64,000 bases of DNA from Winogradskyella epiphytica (GCF_003217215.1 NZ_QJTD01000004.1:62001-126000); one strand, 5' to 3'; shown: positions 42,914 through 51,769, counted from the stretch's first letter. The notes: generated by a model not told the origin, from the sequence alone. Numbers and translations: made by a program.

Positions 42914-42959
42914 TTTGAGTTTTTAATACAAAGAAGTGTACCTTTGCACAACAAAAATA
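42914..42959. promoter_or_regulatory. Overlapping divergent promoters of nadE and gldB
   Basis: Plus strand: TTTG (42914-42917), 21 bases, TACCTTTG (42939-42946), serving gldB with a ~42-base leader. Minus strand: TATTTTTG (42959-42952), serving nadE. Both -7 boxes are perfect and lie 5 bases apart, so polymerases cannot occupy both at once. Confidence 0.6.
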
Positions 42960-42994
42960 GCCTATAAGAGTTAGGATTAAAAATGTTTTACTAA

Positions 42995-43957
42995 ATGTTT
43001 GTACGAAATTACTTTATTTTCTTCTTAGGATTAATGCTTTTGTCTTGTGATTCAGATTCGAAGACAGAAAAGGAAATTGCGAAAATTGACACTGATTTTA
43101 AAGTGGAACGCTTTGATCAAGCATTTCTTAATTCTACACCACAAGACCTACCAAAGCTAAAAAAAGACTATCCGTTTTTGTTTTCTAAACAGATGCCAGA
43201 TTCCATAGTAATAAGTAGGATGAAGGATACTTTACAACACGAGTTACTTAGTGAAGTTCAAAAAACTTTTCCTGATTTCAATTCCTCTAAAGAAGAATTA
43301 AATGGTCTGTTTCAACATCTAAAATATTACGATAAAACTTTTAAAACACCTCGCGTAATTACGCTTACAAACGATGTGGCATATAGAGAAAAAACGATTG
43401 TTACAGATTCAATTCTGCTTATAGCATTGGATAATTTTCTAGGTTCAGATCATGAGTTTTATCAAAACATACCAATGTATATCGCCGCAAATATGAAGAA
43501 GTCCCAGTTAATTACTGAGGTTACGGAAGGTTATGCGAAAAAGTATGTGTTTCAAACAAATCGAAAAACCTTACTTGATGAAATGATATATCATGGAAAG
43601 CTTCTTTATTTCAAAGATGTGATGATTCCTTTTAAGTCGGTTTCGGAGAGAATCGGTTATTCTGAAGAGCAACTGAAATGGGCTGAACTTAATGAAAGTC
43701 AGATATGGAGCTATTTTATTGAAAAAGAATTATTGTACGATACGGATCCTAAATTGTCTAACCGATTTATTGCAGATGCGCCTTTTTCTAAATTTTATTT
43801 AGAATTAGATAACGAGTCGCCTGGACGCTTAGGTCAATATATAGGTTGGCAAATTGTAAAGGCTTACGCTGACAATACAAGTGAGGATATTTTAAAAATT
43901 ATGCAAACTGAACCTGAAGTCATATTTAGAAAATCAAAATTTAAACCAAGAAAATAA
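42995..43957 (+). CDS. gldB: Gliding motility lipoprotein GldB
   Basis: Essential for gliding in F. johnsoniae. 320 residues. The signal ends in LMLLSCDSDS with a lipobox Cys near residue 18. The body contains the GldB pattern FKVERFDQAFLN, LKKDYPFLF, DDSILLIALDNFLGSDHEFYQNIP in part (TDSILLIALDNFLG), DEMIYHGKLLYFKD, ENESQIWSYFIEKELLY-like text (NESQIWSYFIEKELLYDTD) and SPGRLGQYIGWQIVKAY. The exact role is unknown. The stop overlaps the gldC start (TAATG), so the two are translationally coupled. Confidence 0.93.
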   Translation: MFVRNYFIFFLGLMLLSCDSDSKTEKEIAKIDTDFKVERFDQAFLNSTPQDLPKLKKDYPFLFSKQMPDSIVISRMKDTLQHELLSEVQKTFPDFNSSKEELNGLFQHLKYYDKTFKTPRVITLTNDVAYREKTIVTDSILLIALDNFLGSDHEFYQNIPMYIAANMKKSQLITEVTEGYAKKYVFQTNRKTLLDEMIYHGKLLYFKDVMIPFKSVSERIGYSEEQLKWAELNESQIWSYFIEKELLYDTDPKLSNRFIADAPFSKFYLELDNESPGRLGQYIGWQIVKAYADNTSEDILKIMQTEPEVIFRKSKFKPRK

Positions 43958-44295
43958 TGTCAAAAACTATAAAGTCGAAAATAGAATTAAACGTTGAGCT
44001 TGATGAGAACAGAGTACCAGAAAAGCTACATTGGTCTGCCGAAGATGGTGGGGTAAATAATGAAGAAGCTAAAGCGGTAATGTTGTCAGTTTGGGATAGT
44101 AATGCTCAAGAAACTTTAAAAATTGATTTGTGGACGAAAGACATGCCGGTAGACGAAATGAAACTTTTCTTTCATCAAACTCTAGTGACAATGAGCGACA
44201 CTTTTTTAAGAGCAACTCAAGATGAAAAGATGGCTGCTACCATGAAAGATTTTTGCGATTATTTTGCTGAGAAATTAGAGCTTAAGAAAGAATAG
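43957..44295 (+). CDS. gldC: Gliding motility protein GldC
   Basis: 112 residues, no signal peptide, predicted cytoplasmic. It matches GldC: IELNVELDENRVPEKLHWSAEDGG, EAKAVMLSVWDSN, LKIDLWTKDMPVDEMK, FFHQTLVTMSDTFLRAT and MKDFCDYFAEKL (each quoted in part). GldC is not essential for gliding in F. johnsoniae but improves it. Coupled to gldB by a one-base overlap. Confidence 0.93.
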   Translation: MSKTIKSKIELNVELDENRVPEKLHWSAEDGGVNNEEAKAVMLSVWDSNAQETLKIDLWTKDMPVDEMKLFFHQTLVTMSDTFLRATQDEKMAATMKDFCDYFAEKLELKKE

Positions 44296-44308
44296 GCTCT
44301 TAGCGTCT

Positions 44309-45142
44309 TTATTTCTGGTAATAAGGTTTGATATTAAAACTTTCGGAAGGTATTTCTGTATAGTTCTTTTTATGAAAACGTTTATGTGTAATAAAAGCAG
44401 GTGGGTCATAAACTTCCCAAATGGAAAGTTTGTTCAATCGACCTGTTTCTGTTTTCATGTCTATTTCAATCTTTTTAATTAAACGATCAACAAGTTGTTG
44501 GTCCCCTAATCTCTGAACTTTTTCAGAACGTGTGCCGTTGTTACTTTGGTAGTGAATCCAATAGGCTTTTATAGGTTTTTTGACCAGTTCTTTTGGTGAG
44601 TCTAGGAGTGTGGAATTATTAGGGTTTGATCTTTGATTGCCTGATTTTAGGACTTCAGTTTCAGATGAGTCTCCTTTACCAGCCATTTGTGTATTCGACT
44701 TGTTTATCTCTCTAACTATACTTTCCGCGGCCATCACACTGTCAATAACATCCTTTTTAGGCGATATTCTAGTGGTAACAGGGTCGGCATTAATACTCAG
44801 CGGCTTAGTTTTAGCGGCTTCAAGGGGTTCGTGGCGGACTAGAGTGATCACAATAAGTTTGTCACTAAGCGCAACTTCTACAACATATCTGCCAACTGGA
44901 ACATCTGATATAGGAATTTGTACTTCTGAGCCTTCAACATTAATCACGCGTTCAAAATCATCATTGTAAATCACAACTTCAAATATGTCGCGTTCACATC
45001 TTAAAATTATGCGATCTTCTGATGTATTTAAATAGTGCTTAAGCTCATCAGCTCTAAAATTAATGTTTTGAAATAAAGTTGATTTTTGACCATAGATAAA
45101 CGAGGTCAATAGAAAGAACACTATCGTGTGAATCAATTTCAT
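44309..45142 (-). CDS. Secreted protein of unknown function, paralogue of the gene at 45428
   Basis: 277 residues from the ATG at 45142, where the signal peptide MKLIHTIVFFLLTSFIYGQ begins. Residues ~22-105 look like a beta-sandwich of the T9SS-sorting-domain type (FEVVIYNDDFERVINVEGSE, IPISDVPVGRYVVEVALSDK). A low-complexity linker follows, then a C-terminal module of ~85 residues: KAYWIHYQSNN, QLVDRLIKKIEIDMKTETGRLNKLSIWEVYDPPAF and the ending FNIKPYYQK. I do not recognise the module. It lies convergent to gldC with 13 bases between stops. Confidence 0.62.
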   Translation of the reverse strand: MKLIHTIVFFLLTSFIYGQKSTLFQNINFRADELKHYLNTSEDRIILRCERDIFEVVIYNDDFERVINVEGSEVQIPISDVPVGRYVVEVALSDKLIVITLVRHEPLEAAKTKPLSINADPVTTRISPKKDVIDSVMAAESIVREINKSNTQMAGKGDSSETEVLKSGNQRSNPNNSTLLDSPKELVKKPIKAYWIHYQSNNGTRSEKVQRLGDQQLVDRLIKKIEIDMKTETGRLNKLSIWEVYDPPAFITHKRFHKKNYTEIPSESFNIKPYYQK

Positions 45143-45427
45143 AATAAGTAGGTTTTGTTCTTGGGAAAACAATTAAAACATTAGGAAATTTGTAAAGGAT
45201 TCGCAATGTTGAAAGCAAATATATAGGTTATTCTGAAAGGGAGGTTGTATTTTAAATAGGCTCTATATTATTTTAGTTTATGTGTAAATAACTTCGGCAT
45301 AACACAGAATTCTTAGATGAACTTCATTTGAAAATATTGGTAGATATGATCATATTACGAGCTCTGTAAGTCATAGAGTATTCTTAAAGTTGATATTTGA
45401 TACGTAATTCACTATAAGAGGCTTGTG

Positions 45428-46198
45428 TTACAGGTTAGCTATTTCATTATGAGTTTTGTAGTAAGGTGTCGTGTTAAATGTGTCTGATGTTAAGGAGTAG
45501 AAGTAATTCTTATCGGACATTTGTTGAGCCATAAACTTAGATGTATCATAAACCTCCCATACCATCAATTTATTGAGTTTGCCTGATTTACTATTAAGTT
45601 CGTGTTTGTGCTTAAGAATCATGCGGTCTACTGTGGCTTGATCTACTAGCTTCATTGTTTTACAAGAACCACTTTCATTGTTTATTTGCATAACCACCCA
45701 GTAGAACTTTTGTGGTTTGCGCGTTTTTTCATGTCGTTTCTTTCCAGTTAATATCGATTCTAAGCTATAATTTGGTGGGGTTTTTATAACCTTTAACTCT
45801 TCATCTAGCATCATGCCTTTACCTTCTGCAACCTCATTCTTTTGGTTGAGTAGTTCTGTACTACTATAATCTTGTGTGAAAGCGGGTTTTATTATATCAA
45901 AAACTATGATTTTATCTTCTAACCTAGCTTCAACAATAAATTCTCCTGCAGGCAATTCGTTTAAACCAATTCGAGTTTCATAATCTTCTACTTCGACTAA
46001 GCTTTCATAGTCTTCATTAAAGATTTCTACCTTTAAGATCTTATTCTCACTAGCTAATAATAAGCTGTCCTTAGTTAGATTTAAACTCTGTTGTAATTCT
46101 TTTGCTTTTGGATTTGTGTTTTTAATTAATATAGCATTTTGGCTAAATGAAGTGATGCTATAAACCAGAACTAGTAGTGTACCTATAAGTTTAATCAT
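45428..46198 (-). CDS. Secreted protein of unknown function, paralogue of the gene at 44309
   Basis: 256 residues from the ATG at 46198 (MIKLIGTLLVLVYSITSFSQ, a signal peptide). Same plan as its neighbour: a beta-sandwich at ~22-105 (LKVEIFNEDYESLVEVEDYE, IGLNELPAGEFIVEARLEDK), a linker, and the C-terminal module KFYWVVMQINN, ATVDRMILKHKHELNSKSGKLNKLMVWEVYDTSKF (quoted in part) and FNTTPYYKTH. The shared module with WEVYD and PYY endings is the diagnostic part. Both genes have their own upstream gaps (about 285 and 227 bases) without clear -7 boxes. Confidence 0.62.
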   Translation of the reverse strand: MIKLIGTLLVLVYSITSFSQNAILIKNTNPKAKELQQSLNLTKDSLLLASENKILKVEIFNEDYESLVEVEDYETRIGLNELPAGEFIVEARLEDKIIVFDIIKPAFTQDYSSTELLNQKNEVAEGKGMMLDEELKVIKTPPNYSLESILTGKKRHEKTRKPQKFYWVVMQINNESGSCKTMKLVDQATVDRMILKHKHELNSKSGKLNKLMVWEVYDTSKFMAQQMSDKNYFYSLTSDTFNTTPYYKTHNEIANL

Positions 46199-46425
46199 AA
46201 TATTCACGTTTTAAATAAGAGGCTATATTTAAAAAGAATAATTAGTCTATTCTTATGTCTTATATTGATACTAATTTAGAGTGAAAATAGGTAAGTTGTT
46301 AAGAATCAGGATGTTTTGCATCTTTTATAGATAATGTACACTCAGCGCCGATATAATACGGAAAAACAGGGTTTAATTAGGCTGGAGTTTCATGGAGTTG
46401 ACTTAAAAAATGTTTAAATTAGCTT

Positions 46426-47049
46426 ATGCGAAAAATAGTATTTGGTGTCATAATTACCTTAGTAGTGGTACTTACGTTTAGGTATTGTGAAGATAAAAAG
46501 GAAGATAGAATTGTGATTGAAGAGCATAGCGCGCTCATACAAGAGCAAATTAAAAATGTCGGAAAGTTAGTCGTCACAGAAGGTCATTTTTCTGAAGTAT
46601 TCAGCTATAAAAACTCTAAAGCCATTTTTGGTGATTTTATTTCAGCAGAAAAGAAGGCGTTGGTCGTCGTCAATGCAGATGTCACAGTTGCTTATGATTT
46701 AAGTAAGATTGAATACGAAATTGATGAAGCCAACAAAACACTTAGAATTATAAGTATTCCTAAAGAAGAAATAAAAATTAGTCCTGAATTCGAATATTAC
46801 GATGTTCAGGCCGATTTTCTAAATCAATTTGAAGCTAAAGATTATAATACTATTAAAAACTCGGTAAGAAAGTCTTTAATGAAAAAGGTTGAAGCGTCTG
46901 ACTTAAAATCAAATGCCCAAAACCGATTAATTAGTGAGCTTTCAAAATTCTTTATTTTAACCAATTCGCTAGGCTGGACATTGCAGTATCATGAAAATGC
47001 TATAGAGAATTTCGATCAACTGCAAAAACTTGAAGCTATTTTAGATTAG
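46426..47049 (+). CDS. DUF4230 family protein
   Basis: 207 residues. One N-terminal membrane helix (~3-20, KIVFGVIITLVVVLTFRYC), then a soluble domain: LIQEQIKNVGKLVVTEGHFSE, KKALVVVNADVTVAYDLSKIEYEID in part, LRIISIPKEEIKISPEFEYYDVQ, and a helical end. This is the DUF4230 pattern, a family of unknown function anchored to the inner membrane. It is convergent to the rhodanese gene with only 3 bases between stops and no terminator. Confidence 0.78.
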   Translation: MRKIVFGVIITLVVVLTFRYCEDKKEDRIVIEEHSALIQEQIKNVGKLVVTEGHFSEVFSYKNSKAIFGDFISAEKKALVVVNADVTVAYDLSKIEYEIDEANKTLRIISIPKEEIKISPEFEYYDVQADFLNQFEAKDYNTIKNSVRKSLMKKVEASDLKSNAQNRLISELSKFFILTNSLGWTLQYHENAIENFDQLQKLEAILD

Positions 47050-47052
47050 AGA

Positions 47053-47361
47053 TTATCCTAACTTACCTTGTAAGCTATTCATGCCGCCGCCATTTATAGC
47101 GTCAATACCATTAGACTTCAGAATGTTAGTAGCGCTGCCAGATCGCATACCACTTGCACAATAGGCTATAACAGGTTTGTTAAGTTTTTCGATTTCTTTA
47201 ATTCTGTTCTTTAATTCTGGTAATGGAATATGAACAGCAGATTTAATATGGCCACTTTGGTATTCGCCATGACTTCTAACATCTAATAGTACAGCATCTT
47301 TGTCAAGATACTCTGCAACCTTATTACCCGACTTCCCAAATAAAGCACTTAATATTCCCAT
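47053..47361 (-). CDS. Rhodanese-like domain protein
   Basis: 102 residues, a single rhodanese domain: AVLLDVRSHGEYQSGHIKSAVHIPL and the active-site loop YCASGMRSGSA with the catalytic cysteine. It could carry persulfide sulfur. The N-terminus MGILSALFGKSGNK is an amphipathic stretch typical of this flavobacterial group, with no cleavable signal. The donor and acceptor are unknown. Confidence 0.9.
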   Translation of the reverse strand: MGILSALFGKSGNKVAEYLDKDAVLLDVRSHGEYQSGHIKSAVHIPLPELKNRIKEIEKLNKPVIAYCASGMRSGSATNILKSNGIDAINGGGMNSLQGKLG

Positions 47362-47478
47362 AATTGTAATTTTTATTCAAATTTCCGAAAACTCTTATGA
47401 AGCGTCCGTAACCAAAGTTACATTAAACTAAAACGAATTGAAAAGCCGCACGATTTCTTTTTATTAAATTTACATTTT

Positions 47479-47490
47479 ATACATATGTAT
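47479..47490. promoter_or_regulatory. Palindrome upstream of the TetR gene
   Basis: ATACATATGTAT is a perfect 12-base palindrome 54 bases before the TetR start. It differs from the operator at 48159, so it may serve another protein or be chance in AT-rich DNA. Confidence 0.25.
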
Positions 47491-47543
47491 TTTACCCGAT
47501 TCCAAAACTCCGGAATCATTAAAAGGAAGTCTTTATAATATCA

Positions 47544-48113
47544 ATGAAATCAGAAACACGACAAGAGGAAATTATAAGAGTAGCTGCAAAGCTTTTTAAA
47601 AAGAAAGGCTACAGTGCTGTAACCATGCGAGATTTGGCAAAAGAAATGGGAATGAAAGCCGCTAGTTTATATAACCATATTAATTCTAAGCAAGAACTTC
47701 TTAATAGTATTATTCTCTCCATAGCCGAGCAGTTTACCGAAGAGATGAGTAATATTAAAAATTCTAATTCCCCAACCGCTCAAAAACTAACCGATATTGT
47801 CGAGCTTCATATTAAATTAGCAAGCGAAAACACCTACGGCATGGCATCTCTAAATAATGATTGGATGCACCTGGGTGACCAATTGCAACACTATCTAACC
47901 TTAAGAAATGGTTACGAAGACGACTTTAGAGATATTATTAAAAAAGGCATTGAAAACAAGGAGATCGTTAATGAAAACCCTGAAATTATTCTCTTCTCCA
48001 TGCTAACTACCTTGCGGTCATTGTATCTGTGGATTCCTAAAAAAGAGAATCTAGATATAAATAGTTTGTCTAAAAGTTTAAGTCAAATTTTAATTCAAGG
48101 TATTGATGCTTAA
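47544..48113 (+). CDS. TetR/AcrR-family regulator, probable phenylacetate pathway repressor
   Basis: 189 residues. The N-terminal HTH covers ~8-55: IIRVAAKLFKKKGYSAVTMRDLAKEMGMKAASLYNHINSKQELL (quoted in part). The C-terminal ligand domain is unlike any other in the window. It lies directly before paaE in the same direction, and a 7+7-base inverted repeat covers the predicted paa transcription start at 48159-48174. By analogy with PaaR-type regulators, phenylacetyl-CoA would be the inducer. The ligand and target are inference from position. Confidence 0.85.
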   Translation: MKSETRQEEIIRVAAKLFKKKGYSAVTMRDLAKEMGMKAASLYNHINSKQELLNSIILSIAEQFTEEMSNIKNSNSPTAQKLTDIVELHIKLASENTYGMASLNNDWMHLGDQLQHYLTLRNGYEDDFRDIIKKGIENKEIVNENPEIILFSMLTTLRSLYLWIPKKENLDINSLSKSLSQILIQGIDA

Positions 48114-48143
48114 ATTTTAACAAATCTCTATGGATAATTTTTG

Positions 48144-48174
48144 TAGATTTGTTGCTAGACTAACAAGTGTTAGT
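48144..48174 (+). promoter_or_regulatory. Promoter and candidate operator of the paa operon
   Basis: TAGATTTG at 48144-48151 is a perfect -7 box. Starting 8 bases later, ACTAACAAGTGTTAGT (48159-48174) has 7-base inverted arms and would cover the transcription start. This is a typical place for a TetR-family repressor to block transcription. Confidence 0.6.
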
Positions 48175-48258
48175 TAAAGATTTAAGTTTAACATAACAGT
48201 TTCTTTTTCTTTTACAGGCCGAATATGGCTAAATTTAGAAAAACGAATTAAAGATAGA

Positions 48259-49332
48259 ATGGCAGAATTTTACAAACTAAAAGTTGCAGACATTTATAAA
48301 GAAACCGATGATACTTCGGTAATCACTTTCGATATCCCTTCAGACTTACAAGATGTATTTAAGTTTAGACAGGGGCAACACTTAACCTTAAAAGCAGATA
48401 TTAACGGAGAAGACGTTCGTCGTTCTTATTCCTTATGCTCTAGTCCAATAGATAACCAATGGCGGGTAGCTGTAAAGTTAATTCCTGGCGGTAAGTTTTC
48501 AAGCTTTGTAAATAATGAACTTCAGGCAAATGATACGCTTGAAGTCATGAAACCTAGCGGAACTTTCGGTGTGGAGGTCAACGTAGAAAAATCTAAAAAC
48601 TATTTGTTTTTTGCTGCAGGATCTGGTATTACACCAGTTTTGTCTATGATAAAAACGCATTTACAAGGCGAGCCAAATTCTACTTGTAAACTGTTTTATG
48701 TGAATAAGACAGCAAAATCCATTATCTTTAAGGAAGAATTAGAGCAACTTAGAAATACCTATTTTGGAAGATTAGAAATTTATTATTTCTTAACCAAAGA
48801 GCGTCGCGATATCGAATTGTTTAACGGACGTTTTGATGATGAAAAAATGCAAGTCCTCACCAAAACATTCATCGATATTCCAGACACTAGCGAAGTATTT
48901 CTATGTGGTCCAGAAAAGATGGTACATTATGTAAGTGATTATTTAATCAACGCCGGTCTGCCTAAAGAATTGGTGCATTTCGAGCTGTTTGTTACCGGAC
49001 TTTCAGAAGAAGATATCAAACGTGCTGAGCGTCTAGCCAAACAAAATGTAGAAGGCGTAGAAGTCACTATCGTCGATGGCGGTAAAGAATTCGCATTCAC
49101 CATGACCAAGGAGTACGACAATATTTTAGATGCTGCCTTAGGTGCTGGTGCCGATTTACCTTTTGCCTGTAAAGGTGGGGTGTGTAGCACCTGTAAATGT
49201 AAGGTCGTGGATGGCGCGGTAGAGATGAAAATCAATTACGCTTTAGACGATAAAGAGGTGTCACAAAACTTGGTGCTTAGCTGTCAGGCGGTACCAACTA
49301 CAGAAAAAGTTGTTGTCGATTTCGACGTTTAA
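48259..49332 (+). CDS. paaE: Phenylacetyl-CoA epoxidase reductase subunit
   Basis: Passes electrons from NADPH to the PaaAC diiron centre. 357 residues. FAD domain (~1-105: GQHLTLKADI, RRSYSLCSSP). NAD(P) domain (~110-235: FFAAGSGITPVLSMIKT, VFLCGPEKMV). C-terminal plant-type [2Fe-2S] ferredoxin domain (~265-357) with the cysteines in PFACKGGVCSTCKCKV and LSCQAVP. First structural gene of the operon, about 100 bases after the predicted start. A repeat element follows its stop at 49341. Confidence 0.96.
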   Translation: MAEFYKLKVADIYKETDDTSVITFDIPSDLQDVFKFRQGQHLTLKADINGEDVRRSYSLCSSPIDNQWRVAVKLIPGGKFSSFVNNELQANDTLEVMKPSGTFGVEVNVEKSKNYLFFAAGSGITPVLSMIKTHLQGEPNSTCKLFYVNKTAKSIIFKEELEQLRNTYFGRLEIYYFLTKERRDIELFNGRFDDEKMQVLTKTFIDIPDTSEVFLCGPEKMVHYVSDYLINAGLPKELVHFELFVTGLSEEDIKRAERLAKQNVEGVEVTIVDGGKEFAFTMTKEYDNILDAALGAGADLPFACKGGVCSTCKCKVVDGAVEMKINYALDDKEVSQNLVLSCQAVPTTEKVVVDFDV

Positions 49333-49340
49333 TATAAACA

Positions 49341-49420
49341 TTTGGGCGTTACCCTAAAGGGTCGGGCTTTCGGCAGTCGCTCTCTACGAGGAGCTCCAAC
49401 AAAGCCTCAATCCCTAACGC
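49341..49420. repeat. GGGCGTTACC-type intergenic repeat, copy 1
   Basis: Begins TTTGGGCGTTACCCTAAAGG, continues GTCGGGCTTTCGGCAGTCGC and ends TCCCTAACGC. The same start and end frame the element at 57526. It starts 8 bases after the paaE stop. I recall similar elements being widespread between genes in flavobacteria, but did not check. Confidence 0.6.
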
Positions 49421-49542
49421 ACTAATCAGCCTACAAAAGGCATAATCAGAAATCAGTGATTTTTACAAGTCCGGTTTCTAATTAAAATAAAAATAAGTTC
49501 AATAAGCGAAAGGCGATGAGCCCAGAGCGAAAAGCTACTATT

Positions 49543-50499
49543 ATGAGTGAAGAACAAATAAAAAATCTAGAAAAACAATTCGAAGAACGTATCGCAAGAG
49601 ACGAGAAAATCGAACCTAAAGACTGGATGCCAGAAAAATACCGTAAAACACATATTCGTCAAATGTCGCAACACGCACATTCCGAAATTGTAGGGATGCT
49701 TCCAGAAGGTAACTGGATTACCAGAGCGCCATCTTTAAGACGTAAAGTAGCGCTTCTTGCTAAAGTACAAGATGAGGCTGGTCACGGACTCTACTTGTAT
49801 TCGGCAACAGAAACTCTTGGGATTTCACGAGACGAAATGTACGAGCAACTCCATACCGGAAAAGCTAAATACTCTTCCATTTTTAACTACCCAACAATTA
49901 CTTGGGCAGATATGGGAGCCATTGGTTGGTTGGTAGATGGTGCAGCCATTATTAACCAAGTGCCACTTTGTAATACCTCTTACGGACCGTATGCAAGAGC
50001 GATGATTCGTGTATGTAAAGAAGAAAGTTTCCACCAAAGACAAGGCTTCGAAATCATGCTAAAACTTAGTAATGGTACGCCAGAACAAAAGGAAATGGCG
50101 CAAGATGCCCTAAACCGTTGGTGGTGGCCAGCATTAATGATGCTTGGACCTACAGATGCAGAGTCTGTTCACACAGAACAATCTATGAAATGGAAACTGA
50201 AAAGAAAATCTAATGACGATCTGCGTCAGCAGTTTATAGATCAAACAGTGCCACAAGCCGATATTTTAGGTTTAACCATTCCAGATCCAGATTTAAAATG
50301 GAACGAAGAACGCGGAAGCTACGATTTCGGTGAAATTAACTGGGACGAGTTTTGGCAAGTGGTTAAAGGCCACGGACCATGTAACAAAGAACGTATGAAA
50401 GCTAGAGTAGGAGCATGGGAGCGCGGAGAATGGGTTCGTGATGCAGCTATGGCTTATGCAGAAAAATCACAGGAAAGAAAGAAAAAACAAGTAATCTAA
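49543..50499 (+). CDS. paaA: Phenylacetyl-CoA epoxidase catalytic subunit
   Basis: Diiron monooxygenase alpha subunit that epoxidises the ring of phenylacetyl-CoA. 318 residues from the ATG at 49543 ([27 protein letters not shown] in part), where the family start lies; an ATG nine codons earlier is possible. Iron ligands are visible in [16 protein letters not shown] (ExxH) and [14 protein letters not shown] (ExxH). It also has [20 protein letters not shown] and [19 protein letters not shown] in part. First of four consecutive epoxidase genes, with spacers that look related to each other. Confidence 0.97.
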   Translation: MSEEQIKNLEKQFEERIARDEKIEPKDWMPEKYRKTHIRQMSQHAHSEIVGMLPEGNWITRAPSLRRKVALLAKVQDEAGHGLYLYSATETLGISRDEMYEQLHTGKAKYSSIFNYPTITWADMGAIGWLVDGAAIINQVPLCNTSYGPYARAMIRVCKEESFHQRQGFEIMLKLSNGTPEQKEMAQDALNRWWWPALMMLGPTDAESVHTEQSMKWKLKRKSNDDLRQQFIDQTVPQADILGLTIPDPDLKWNEERGSYDFGEINWDEFWQVVKGHGPCNKERMKARVGAWERGEWVRDAAMAYAEKSQERKKKQVI

Positions 50500-50589
50500 A
50501 AAAAGAACTTGAAAATGATCTTACACTGCAAATCGAATACATTTCGAAAGGCAAGTGAGAGTTCAATTTCAATTTAATATATAAATAAT

Positions 50590-50877
50590 ATGTCAACAAA
50601 AAACTGGCCTCTTTGGGAAGTCTTCGTAAGAAGTAAAAACGGATTAGAACACAGACATTTTGGTAGTCTTCACGCTGCAGATGCAGATATGGCTCTAGAA
50701 AATGCACGTGATGTATATACAAGAAGAAATGAAGGCGTAAGTATTTGGGTTGTAGAATCAAAAAATATTACAGCATCAAACCCAGAGCATAATGGCGAAA
50801 TGTTTGAGCCTGCTCAAGATAAAGTATACCGCCACCCAACGTTTTACGATTTACCAGACGAAGTGAAGCACATGTAA
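50590..50877 (+). CDS. paaB: Phenylacetyl-CoA epoxidase subunit PaaB
   Basis: Small subunit that bridges PaaAC units. 95 residues: WPLWEVFVRSKNGLEHRHFGSLHA, ADMALENARDVYTRRNEGVSIWVV (each quoted in part) and the ending FYDLPDEVKHM. After its TAA the same frame stays open for another 31 codons (to 50973). Confidence 0.96.
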   Translation: MSTKNWPLWEVFVRSKNGLEHRHFGSLHAADADMALENARDVYTRRNEGVSIWVVESKNITASNPEHNGEMFEPAQDKVYRHPTFYDLPDEVKHM

Positions 50878-50973
50878 AGGCAAACCGAACTTGAAGCTGA
50901 TTTAGCTAAATTGAAAAATGAAAATGATCAGCTTATTAGAATTATTGTCACAAGAATTAAAAATATAAATTGA
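50878..50973 (+). other. In-frame open segment after the paaB stop, coiled-coil-like
   Basis: Directly after the paaB TAA the same frame reads TELEADLAKLKNENDQLIR and continues to a TGA at 50971-50973. The heptad-like Leu/Ile spacing looks protein-derived rather than random. It could be a former C-terminal extension, a readthrough product or a remnant of another gene. Confidence 0.35.
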
Positions 50974-50979
50974 AGGGAT

Positions 50980-51009
50980 TTCGATTTCAATTTCAATTTC
51001 AATTTCAAC
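50980..51009 (+). repeat. TTTCAA hexamer tract before paaC
   Basis: Four or five units of ATTTCA (GATTTCGATTTCAATTTCAA and onwards) run right up to the paaC ATG. Similar shorter tracts precede paaB (50551-50566) and paaD (51868-51900). The tract occupies the ribosome-binding region. Confidence 0.6.
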
Positions 51010-51762
51010 ATGAAACAAAACTTATATAATTACATACTTGGAATAGCAGATAACAGCTTAATCCTTGGTCAGCGCATGGGAGAACTATGTGGCCATGGTC
51101 CAAGTTTAGAAACCGATATCGCGTGTACGAATATCTCATTAGATTTATTCGGGCAGGTGCGTAGCTATTTTCAATATGCATCAAAATTAGCAGGTGATGG
51201 TAGAACAGAAGATGATATTGCCATGCTTCGTCAAGAGCGTGAGTATGTAAATGTCTTATTGGTAGAACAACCAAATACAGACTTTGCTTATACCATAGCA
51301 CGTCACTTTCTTTTTGATGTATACCACTTATTATTCCTTACAGAATTAGAGAAAAGTAAAGACTTAACACTTTCTGCAATTGCGAAAAAATGTATTAAAG
51401 AAGTGCGTTACCATGAGCGATTTACTTCAGATTGGATGAAGCGTTTAGGTGATGGTACAGCAGAAAGTAAAGCCAAAATACAAGAAGCTATAAACGATTT
51501 ATGGACCTATACCGATGAATTATTCCATCAAACGAAGGCCGATAAAGCTATGGTTGCAGAAGGAATAGGTGTAGATGTTACCAAGCTAAAAGACGCCTAT
51601 TACGAAAAAGTAAACGAAGTTTTAACCGAAGCGACTTTAGAAACACCAGAATCTAAATACTTCCAAAAAGGAGGTAAAAAAGGTATTCATACAGAACATA
51701 TGGGCTATTTGTTGGCAGAACTGCAATACATGCAACGTGCTTACCCAAATATGGAATGGTAA
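51010..51762 (+). CDS. paaC: Phenylacetyl-CoA epoxidase structural subunit
   Basis: Ferritin-like partner of PaaA in the epoxidase. 250 residues: LGIADNSLILGQRMGELCGHGP, ACTNISLDLFGQVRSYFQYA, DDIAMLRQEREYVNVLLVEQP in part, KEVRYHERFTSDWMKRLGDG and the ending GYLLAELQYMQRAYPNMEW. PaaC keeps the four-helix fold but is not the catalytic subunit in E. coli. The start codon follows a hexamer tract. Confidence 0.96.
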   Translation: MKQNLYNYILGIADNSLILGQRMGELCGHGPSLETDIACTNISLDLFGQVRSYFQYASKLAGDGRTEDDIAMLRQEREYVNVLLVEQPNTDFAYTIARHFLFDVYHLLFLTELEKSKDLTLSAIAKKCIKEVRYHERFTSDWMKRLGDGTAESKAKIQEAINDLWTYTDELFHQTKADKAMVAEGIGVDVTKLKDAYYEKVNEVLTEATLETPESKYFQKGGKKGIHTEHMGYLLAELQYMQRAYPNMEW

Positions 51763-51769
51763 AACAGAA

